Source: Candidatus Omnitrophota bacterium
GTDB taxonomy: Bacteria > Omnitrophota > Gorgyraeia > Gygaellales > Profunditerraquicolaceae
Direction: 5' to 3'
Length of the DNA stretch: 6,177 nt
Assembly (NCBI GenBank): GCA_028714595.1
Contig: JAQTMD010000096.1
Span: forward strand, 1 to 6,177
Below the pieces are notes generated by a model. It was not told the DNA's origin. It made no database searches and worked only from the letters and a program-made list of their open reading frames with translations. Positions 1 to 5,159 of this stretch are shown piece by piece (within the stretch, counting starts at the first letter, position 1; the number at the start of each line of letters is the position of its first letter). The position numbers were made by a program, and so were the translations under genes.

Positions 1-332
1 CGGCGCTTCCCGAAGAATTCCGTAAAGAGGTGCACCAGCGCTGGGTCAGGGACGTCATCGCCAACGGCTTTGAGGCCCTGGACCGTCTGCGCATCCCCCA
101 GGGGGCGACCGAGGTGCAGGCAAAGTCCGCGTTTGAGCTGTCCGACAAAGAGCGTACCGAGCTGAAGGCAAAATTAAAAGAGAAACTGGGTTTTGATACG
201 AAGCTGACCGAGCAGATCGAACCGGGCGTAATCGCGGGACTCGTCGTCTCCATCGGCAGCCTCGTTCTTGACGGGAGTCTGAAGTTCGCGATCCAGGAGC
301 AAGCGCGTGCCAAATCCAAGCAGTCCGGCTAA
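1..332 (+). CDS. atpH: F-type ATP synthase delta subunit or b-delta fusion, C-terminal part (5' truncated)
   Basis: This is the end of a peripheral-stalk subunit that holds the F1 head static against the membrane sector. The frame is open from base 3 to a TAA at 330-332, so the gene begins upstream of the window; the GTG at 30 lies inside the domain and is not a credible start. The readable 109 residues match the C-terminal domain of the delta/OSCP family. A stretch like delta's ISAAALS (here AKSAFELSDKE) is followed by a charged helix, then GVIAGLVVSIGSLVLDGSL, the counterpart of the E. coli delta segment around VMAGVIIRAGDMVIDGSV. The SAFEL wording, and the residues before it (ALPEEFRKEV), also recall b subunits with a fused delta-like tail from alternative F-ATPases. 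The N-terminal part needed to decide between plain delta and a b-delta fusion is outside the window. Its last 26 bases overlap the alpha gene, pointing to one operon. Confidence 0.8.
   Translation, partial: ALPEEFRKEVHQRWVRDVIANGFEALDRLRIPQGATEVQAKSAFELSDKERTELKAKLKEKLGFDTKLTEQIEPGVIAGLVVSIGSLVLDGSLKFAIQEQARAKSKQSG
295..299 (+). promoter_or_regulatory. Ribosome binding site for alpha subunit GTG start
   Basis: AGGAG lies inside the end of the upstream gene, 7 bases before the GTG at 307. It decides the start: the next in-frame start, ATG at 379, would remove the first strand of the alpha N-terminal beta-barrel, and no other ATG, GTG or TTG lies between them in frame. Confidence 0.7.
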
Positions 333-1791
333 CGGCCTTGAGGCCGCAAGGTTCCAGATACACGAGATCGGCAGCATCATGTCGGTGCGCGAGTGTATCG
401 TGCGCGTCAAGGGCATGCCGTCGTGCATCAACGGCCAGATCGTGGATTTCGAGTCCGGCGGCAGGGGAATGGTGTTCGGTTTCAATGAAAACGAGGTGCA
501 TGTCCTGGTCTTGAATACCAAGGGCACGCTGCATATCGGCGAGCGCGTGCTCTCAAGCGGCGAGTTCCTGTCGCTTCCCGTCGGAGAAGGCTTCCGGGGC
601 AGGATCGTCAACGGCCTCTGCGAGCCGGTGGACGGCCTCGGTCCTATCCCGTCGCAGGACAATTACCCCGTGTTCCGCGAGGCGCCCGGCGTCATGGACC
701 GCGTCCCGGTCAAAGAGACGCTGGAGACCGGGACGATCCTTTTGGATGCGGTTATCCCGATCGCCAAGGGACAGCGCCAGCTTCTGATCGGCGACCGGCT
801 CACCGGCAAGACCACGGTCGCGGTCGATGTGATCCTGAACCAGGCGAACCTCGATGTCGTCTGCGTGTACTGCTGTATCGGCAAACCGCTGTCCAGCCTG
901 CAGAAAGTCCTGAATCTTTTCCAGGAGCGCGGCGTCCTGCCGTATACCATCGTGGTTTCAGGCGTTGCCTCGGCGTCCATGGGCGAGCAGTACCTTGCCC
1001 CGTATACGGCGACGATGCTGGGCGAATATTTCATGAACAAGGGCAAGGACGTCTTCGTGGTCTTTGACGACCTGACCAAGCATGCCTGGGTATACCGGCA
1101 GATATCGCTCCTGATCGAGCGTGCGCCGGGCCGCGAGGCATACCCCGGCGATATCTTTTACGTGCATTCGCAGATGATGGAACGCGCCGGATACCTGAAA
1201 GAGGAGCTCGGCGGCGGTTCGATGACGTTCTTCCCCATCGTCGAGATCCTGCAGGGCGACGTCACCGGCTATATATCCTCGAACCTCATCTCCATGACCG
1301 ACGGACAGATCTACTTTTCGACGGCGCTCTTCAACAAAGGCATCAGGCCCGCCATCGATTTCGGACTCTCGGTCTCGCGTATCGGCAACAAGGCGCAGTG
1401 GCCGGCGATGAAGGCCTTGAGTTCGCAGCTGCGCCTCGAGTACATCCAGTACCAGGAGCTGCTGCAGATGACGCAGCTGCGCACCACCGGCCTTTCCCGC
1501 GAGGCGGAAGACCGCATGAAGCGCGGCCAGGCCATCACGCAGCTCTTGATCCAGGATAAGAACAAACCCATGTCCATGGAGGCGGAGATCATGTATCTGT
1601 TCGCCCTGAGCATGGGTCTGCTGGACACCTTGTCGACGAACGACGTCAAAAAATTCAAGGACGAGTTCGTGCCGCTGGTCGAGCGCGAATTCCCGGATCT
1701 CTTCAAGGAGATCCGCACCACGCAGATCTTGAACGATACCTCCATCGAGATGCTCTACGAGGCGTTGAACCATTACTTCGCGCAGGTGTAA
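307..1791 (+). CDS. atpA: F-type ATP synthase subunit alpha
   Basis: Non-catalytic nucleotide-binding subunit of the alpha3-beta3 F1 head, 494 residues against 513 in E. coli. In order: a short N-terminal tail (about 16 residues), the beta-barrel domain (about 17-90, ending in the PVGEGFRGRIVN motif), the nucleotide-binding domain with Walker A GDRLTGKT (162-169) and Walker B VFVVFDD (249-255), the conserved APGREAYPGDIFYVHS segment (273-288), and the arginine-finger motif GLSVSR (R358) that reaches the neighbouring beta site. A C-terminal helical domain (from about 375) follows. The GTG start is supported by AGGAG 7 bases upstream and overlaps the delta-type gene by 26 bases, suggesting translational coupling. 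Oddities: leucine replaces the usual glutamine in GDRQTGKT; the usual IGQK reads IGKP; SKQA reads TKHA; LHSRLLERA reads VHSQMMERA; and the delta-docking N-terminal helix is shortened. The family is certain; it is a divergent branch. Confidence 0.96.
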   Translation: MPNPSSPANGLEAARFQIHEIGSIMSVRECIVRVKGMPSCINGQIVDFESGGRGMVFGFNENEVHVLVLNTKGTLHIGERVLSSGEFLSLPVGEGFRGRIVNGLCEPVDGLGPIPSQDNYPVFREAPGVMDRVPVKETLETGTILLDAVIPIAKGQRQLLIGDRLTGKTTVAVDVILNQANLDVVCVYCCIGKPLSSLQKVLNLFQERGVLPYTIVVSGVASASMGEQYLAPYTATMLGEYFMNKGKDVFVVFDDLTKHAWVYRQISLLIERAPGREAYPGDIFYVHSQMMERAGYLKEELGGGSMTFFPIVEILQGDVTGYISSNLISMTDGQIYFSTALFNKGIRPAIDFGLSVSRIGNKAQWPAMKALSSQLRLEYIQYQELLQMTQLRTTGLSREAEDRMKRGQAITQLLIQDKNKPMSMEAEIMYLFALSMGLLDTLSTNDVKKFKDEFVPLVEREFPDLFKEIRTTQILNDTSIEMLYEALNHYFAQV

Positions 1792-1794
1792 CGC

Positions 1795-2643
1795 ATGAGG
1801 CTTCTGTCCCAGATCAAAAAGGACATGGAGTTCAATCTGAACCTCTACAACCTCGTCGAGGTCCTGAAAGAGATCGCCATCGCGCAGTATAAGATCCTGG
1901 AAAAAAAGATCAAGACCTTCGATGACGTCTTCAGCGCCCTCAACGAGATATTCGGCCTCATGTCCGTCAGCAACCTCGTCCATCCGCTGCTGGTTACCGA
2001 GGGCAGGCAGACCGGGGTGATCGCGCTTACATCCGACGCCGGCCTCCTCGGGGGCCTGAACATGGGGGTCATGTCCCAGGCGATCAAGGAGGCGGAAAAG
2101 ACCAGGGCAAAGCTGATCATCATCGGCGAGCGCGGCCAGCTTTACGCCCGGGAGTCCGACCTGTCGTTCGTGGTCTTCAAGGGAGTCAAGGACGAGACGC
2201 GCTTTGCGCAGGCGCAGGAACTGCGTAACTTTATCCTGCAGGAGGAACTGGCGGGCAAGCTGGGGGACCTGAAGATCGTATACCCTTTTTCGACGTCGAT
2301 CGTTTCGCAGCACGTCAAGACCCTGCAGCTTTTCCCCTTCTCGACCCCGGAGCAGTTCAGACAGCAGACTGCCGTCGCCGGAAAACTCGATATCATCGCG
2401 GAATCGGACCTCGGCGACATCCTGGAGTACTGGATGTACCTGTATCTGGGGCAGAAGTTCTACCAGATCTTCGGCCTGTCGCGCCTCGCGGAATTGTCCG
2501 CGCGCTTTACGCACCTGGAGTCATCCAAGACCAAGGTCGAGCAGCTCAATAAGGAGCTGAGGCTCCAGTATTTCCGCCAGCGCCATGAACTGATCGACAA
2601 GAACATGCGCGAGCTGTTTGCGGCGCGGCTCGCGTTTAAATAG
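1795..2643 (+). CDS. atpG: F-type ATP synthase subunit gamma
   Basis: Central rotor shaft of F1, turning inside the alpha3-beta3 ring; 282 residues, close to 287 in E. coli. The N-terminal coiled-coil helix (about 1-58) corresponds to the usual KKRI..V.NTQKITKAM region but is strongly diverged. The Rossmann-like middle keeps TSDAGLLGGLN (79-89), the counterpart of TSDRGLCGGFN. The second coiled-coil helix occupies the C-terminus, with ARFTHLESSKTKVEQLNKEL matching the family's ARMTAMDNATDNAEELI and ending near LIDKNMRELFAARLAF. The ATG lies 3 bases after the alpha stop, with AGGTG 6 bases upstream of it inside the end of alpha, so the pair is probably translationally coupled. The order alpha-gamma-beta is that of a standard atp operon. 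Both shaft helices are present, so a working rotor is expected. Sequence identity to well-known gammas looks low, but the C-terminal signature makes the call firm. Confidence 0.92.
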   Translation: MRLLSQIKKDMEFNLNLYNLVEVLKEIAIAQYKILEKKIKTFDDVFSALNEIFGLMSVSNLVHPLLVTEGRQTGVIALTSDAGLLGGLNMGVMSQAIKEAEKTRAKLIIIGERGQLYARESDLSFVVFKGVKDETRFAQAQELRNFILQEELAGKLGDLKIVYPFSTSIVSQHVKTLQLFPFSTPEQFRQQTAVAGKLDIIAESDLGDILEYWMYLYLGQKFYQIFGLSRLAELSARFTHLESSKTKVEQLNKELRLQYFRQRHELIDKNMRELFAARLAFK

Positions 2644-2645
2644 GT

Positions 2646-2713
2646 CGCAGGTTACAGCTTGCAGGTCGTCAACCTGCTACCTGCAAGCTACAGCATACCA
2701 GCTACAGGCTACT
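2646..2713 (+). repeat. Heptamer repeat array with inverted-repeat hairpin between gamma and beta genes
   Basis: Nearly all of the gamma-beta gap can be cut into 7-base units. On the left: CGCAGGT (2646-2652), TACAGCT (2653-2659), TGCAGGT (2660-2666). After a 5-base CGTCA spacer come six contiguous units in the opposite sense: ACCTGCT (2672), ACCTGCA (2679), AGCTACA (2686), GCATACC (2693), AGCTACA (2700) and GGCTACT (2707-2713). The last unit abuts the ATG at 2714. The arms 2656-2666 (AGCTTGCAGGT) and 2679-2689 are perfect 11-base reverse complements around a 12-base loop, so the RNA can form a hairpin; a smaller alternative pairs CAGGT (2662-2666) with ACCTG (2672-2676). There is no T tract, so it is not a classical terminator. 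It may be a degenerate dispersed intergenic repeat, an RNA-stability or processing element, or an element that sets beta translation. The pattern is seen directly; the function is unknown. Confidence 0.75.
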
Positions 2714-4108
2714 ATGGTCGACGCCAATATGAAAAACGGATACGTGATCTCGGTCCAGGGCCCGGTCGTGGACGTGAAGTTCGATACCGAGGACCAGATG
2801 CCCGCGATCTTCGAGAACATCAACACCGTGACGGTCGACGGAAAGCGCGTGGTCCTGGAAGTGGCGGAGCACCTGCAGGGCAATATCGCCCGCTGCATCG
2901 CCATCAATTCCACCTTTAACCTGCAGCGCCACGCGGCCGTCGAGCGCACCGGCGAGACCATCCGCATACCTGCCGGCGACAGTATCTACGGCCGCATCAT
3001 CAACATCTGGGGCGAGGCCATCGACCAGAAGGGGGAGCTTCCCCCCGGCGAACGCCTTCCCATCCGCTCGCAGCGGCTGACGCAGCGGCTTTCTTCCAAA
3101 ATGAAATCGGAAAAGTTCGAGGTCCTTGAGACCGGCATCAAGATCATCGACCTGCTTTTTCCCCTGGTCAAAGGTTCAAAGAACGGGATCCTGGGCGGGG
3201 CGGCGCTCGGCAAAAGCATCCTGACCCTGGAAGTCATCCACAATATCGTCAAGAAGCATTCCGGCGCCTGCGTGTTCGTGGGAGCGGGCGAGCGCATGCG
3301 CGAGGGCAACGAGCTCTATTTCGAGCTTGCCCGCAGGGAGATTTTATCCAAGACCGTGCTCATCTTCGGCCAGATGAACGAGCCGCCGGGGGCGCGCTTC
3401 GGCGTGGCATTCTCCGGCGTCACGCTGGCAGAGTCCATCCAGCGCAAGAAACAGGACGTCCTGTTGTTCGTGGACAACATCTTCAGGTTCCTGCAGGCGG
3501 GGGCCGAGATATCCAGCCTCCTGGGCAGGCTTCCGTCGGAAACAGGCTACCAGCCCACGCTCATCTCCGAGGCCAGCGAGTTCCACGAGCGGATCCGTTC
3601 GTCGCGCGAGACCGGCTCGTCCATCACCTCCGTCGAGGCGGTCTACATACCCGCGGACGACTTGACCGACCCTGCGGTCGTCACTATTTTCAGCTTTCTT
3701 GATTCGATCATGGTATTATCGCGCCAGCGCATCCAGCTGGGCCTGTATCCGGCCATCGACCCGCTGTTATCGTCGAGCGCAAACCTTGATCCCGACATAG
3801 TGGGAAAGGCGCACTACGCGGTCTCGCAGGACGTCATCAGGGTACTGCAGCGGTACGAGGAACTCCGCCGCATCGTCATGGTCATCGGCATCGACGAGCT
3901 TTCCGCGTCCGACCGCATCATCTATGAGCGCGCCAGAAAACTGCAGAACTTCCTGACGCAGCCGTTCTTCGTGGCCGAGGCGTACACCGGAAAACACGGC
4001 GAGTACGTGACGGTACATCAGGCCGTCGAAGGCTGCGAGAAGATCATCGCCGGACACTATGACCGCAGGCCGGAGGGCGATTTTTACATGATCGGGACAG
4101 CGCCGTAA
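2714..4108 (+). CDS. atpD: F-type ATP synthase subunit beta (catalytic)
   Basis: Catalytic subunit that makes or hydrolyses ATP in the F1 head; 464 residues from the ATG at 2714 (E. coli 460). The beta-barrel domain starts at NGYVISVQGPVVDV (8-21). The nucleotide-binding domain carries Walker A GGAALGKS (161-168), the catalytic-glutamate motif GERMREGNE (E193, R194), GQMNEPPGAR (219-228), Walker B LLFVDN (D254), SSLLGRLPSETGYQPTL (267-283) and SITSVEAVYIPADDLTDP (303-320). The adenine-pocket tyrosine is in LGLYPAIDP (Y345), followed by DELSASD (394-400) and QPFFVAEAYTG (416-426). Catalytic residues are intact. Oddities: the P-loop is usually GGAGVGKT and the lever usually DELSEED. An upstream in-frame TTG at 2618 is rejected because it would translate the intergenic repeat; the ATG at 2729 is an equally plausible start (459 residues), and neither has a strong ribosome binding site. 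No epsilon gene follows. Confidence 0.95.
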   Translation: MVDANMKNGYVISVQGPVVDVKFDTEDQMPAIFENINTVTVDGKRVVLEVAEHLQGNIARCIAINSTFNLQRHAAVERTGETIRIPAGDSIYGRIINIWGEAIDQKGELPPGERLPIRSQRLTQRLSSKMKSEKFEVLETGIKIIDLLFPLVKGSKNGILGGAALGKSILTLEVIHNIVKKHSGACVFVGAGERMREGNELYFELARREILSKTVLIFGQMNEPPGARFGVAFSGVTLAESIQRKKQDVLLFVDNIFRFLQAGAEISSLLGRLPSETGYQPTLISEASEFHERIRSSRETGSSITSVEAVYIPADDLTDPAVVTIFSFLDSIMVLSRQRIQLGLYPAIDPLLSSSANLDPDIVGKAHYAVSQDVIRVLQRYEELRRIVMVIGIDELSASDRIIYERARKLQNFLTQPFFVAEAYTGKHGEYVTVHQAVEGCEKIIAGHYDRRPEGDFYMIGTAP

Positions 4109-4113
4109 GGGAG
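4109..4113 (+). promoter_or_regulatory. Ribosome binding site for first MshEN protein
   Basis: GGGAG directly follows the beta stop codon, 6 bases before the ATG at 4120. The whole gap is 11 bases, too short for a promoter or terminator, so this gene is probably read from the beta transcript. Confidence 0.6.
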
Positions 4114-4119
4114 ACGAGT

Positions 4120-4626
4120 ATGGCAAAATCCGCCAAACGCATCGGGGAGATACTGGTCGAAAAAGGCTTTATCACCGAGGCCCAGCTCCTGGACGCGCTG
4201 ACCGAACAGAAGGTCAGCGCCAAGTTCCTGGGATCGATACTGAAGGAAAAGGGCCTCATCACGGACAGGGAACTGACCAACGCCCTCGCGGACCAGTTCG
4301 GCATACCGGTCGTCGACCTCAAACAGGAGCACATCGACATGGAGCTCGCCCGCAAGTTCTCCACGTCGCTGGTCATCGACCATAAATGTTTTCCGCTCAG
4401 AGAAGACGAGTTCTCGGTGACCGTCGCGGTCTTCAATCCCTTGAACGCCGTCGCCATCAGCAAGATGGAAGAGGAGGCCTCGCCGCGCAGGATCGACCTG
4501 GTCCTTGCGTACGAAGAAGACCTGAACCAGCTGGTCCAGAACTACCGGCAGTACATCAGCCAGAGCATCCAGCGGCTCCTCAAGCGCAAGCCGCCTGACG
4601 GAGTCTCAGGGAAAGCGCAGGAATAA
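4120..4626 (+). CDS. Stand-alone MshEN / GspE N-terminal domain protein, copy 1
   Basis: A 168-residue protein equivalent to the N-terminal regulatory domain of GspE/PilB/MshE ATPases, with no ATPase domain. Residues 7-30 (RIGEILVEKGFITEAQ...EQ) and 36-59 (FLGSILKEKGLITDRE...DQ) are tandem 24-residue motifs separated by KVSAK. That is the 24-5-24 layout reported for cyclic-di-GMP-binding MshEN domains, with the RxG/LG pair, the glycine at motif position 10 and the final glutamine all kept. The second lobe follows (FGIPVVDL, then LARKFSTSLVIDHKCFPL and VTVAVFNPLNAVA), as in full GspE proteins. A basic helix ends the fold (ISQSIQRLLKRK, 145-156), before a short polar tail. No signal peptide or membrane segment is visible, so it is expected in the cytoplasm. 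Binding of c-di-GMP and a role as adaptor for the downstream ATPase are inferences. It has its own ribosome site, start and stop, so it is not a broken gspE. Confidence 0.85.
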   Translation: MAKSAKRIGEILVEKGFITEAQLLDALTEQKVSAKFLGSILKEKGLITDRELTNALADQFGIPVVDLKQEHIDMELARKFSTSLVIDHKCFPLREDEFSVTVAVFNPLNAVAISKMEEEASPRRIDLVLAYEEDLNQLVQNYRQYISQSIQRLLKRKPPDGVSGKAQE

Positions 4627-4639
4627 GAGGGGGTGGACA

Positions 4640-5131
4640 ATGGAGAAGTCGTCCAAGCGGATCGGGGAGATACTGATCGAAAAAGGCTTTATCACCGAGG
4701 CGCAGGTCCTTGACGCGTTGCGCGACCAGAAGATAAGCGGAAAGTTCCTGGGCATGATCCTGGTCGACAAAGGGCTGATCAGCGAGGCGCAGGTAACAGA
4801 GGCCCTGGGCGCCCAGTTCGACCTTCGGGTGGTGGATGTCGGCAGAGACGACCTGAACTGGAACCTGGCGCGCAAATTTTCCTCGTCGCTGTTAGTGGAC
4901 CATAAGTGCTTCCCGATAACCGAAGACGAGCAGACGGTCACCGTGGCGATCGTCAACCCCCTGGACGCGGTGGCGCTGGCGAAACTGGAAGAGGAGTCCC
5001 AGCCGAAATCGCTGGTCCTCGTCCTGGCCTCGGACAGTTCCATGAACGAAGTGGTCAAGGAGTATAAACAGCACATCAGCCAGAGCATCAAGGACCTGCT
5101 CAGGCGCAAGTCCGGTCCCGAGCAGCAGTAA
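4640..5131 (+). CDS. Stand-alone MshEN / GspE N-terminal domain protein, copy 2
   Basis: A 163-residue tandem paralogue of the preceding gene. The two align without gaps over about 156 residues at roughly 60% identity by hand count. It has the same two 24-residue motifs (7-30 starting RIGEILIEKG; 36-59 starting FLGMILVDKG) separated by KISGK, so the c-di-GMP-type pattern is intact. The second lobe contains LARKFSSSLLVDHKCFPI and VTVAIVNPLDAVA, and the basic C-terminal helix ISQSIKDLLRRK is conserved. The greatest differences are at residues 61-75, in the linker between lobes, and at 121-141, where a partner-specific surface may lie (inference). The gene starts 13 bases after the previous stop, with GAGG 9 bases before the ATG within a G-rich run, and so sits in the same transcription unit. 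No ATPase motifs, signal peptide or membrane segment are present. The function is not known; a regulatory subunit of a pilus or secretion system is the best guess from the neighbour. Confidence 0.85.
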   Translation: MEKSSKRIGEILIEKGFITEAQVLDALRDQKISGKFLGMILVDKGLISEAQVTEALGAQFDLRVVDVGRDDLNWNLARKFSSSLLVDHKCFPITEDEQTVTVAIVNPLDAVALAKLEEESQPKSLVLVLASDSSMNEVVKEYKQHISQSIKDLLRRKSGPEQQ

Positions 5132-5159
5132 ACTTCGACGGACACGGGTCAGGTACGCT

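Noticed and set aside
30..332. A complete 100-residue protein starting at GTG 30
   Set aside because: The frame is open to the left edge with sensible family-like residues (ALPEEFRKE) before that codon, so the gene is 5' truncated by the window rather than starting there.
958..2514. Long open frame of 518 codons on the - strand opposite alpha and gamma
   Set aside because: It lies antisense to two certain genes. Its product is low-complexity, rich in D, L, R and H, and resembles no family; long antisense frames are expected opposite G+C-rich genes with strong third-position bias.
2656..2689. Hairpin as a Rho-independent terminator
   Set aside because: The stem is only moderately G+C rich and no run of T follows; the operon continues with beta 25 bases downstream.
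2618..2713. In-frame extension of beta to the TTG at 2618
   Set aside because: It would overlap the end of gamma and translate the heptamer array into a Q/A/T/C/S-rich stretch unlike any beta N-terminus; the family's N-terminus aligns from about NGYVISVQG.
1..4108. Assignment to the known alternative N-ATPase operon type
   Set aside because: That operon runs beta-epsilon first and alpha-gamma last. Here the order is stalk subunit-alpha-gamma-beta, the classical order, despite a possible b-delta-like first gene.
4120..5131. The two small genes as fragments of a frameshifted gspE
   Set aside because: Each has its own ribosome site, start, complete two-lobe N domain and stop. They are paralogues of one another, and no ATPase-domain remnant lies between them.
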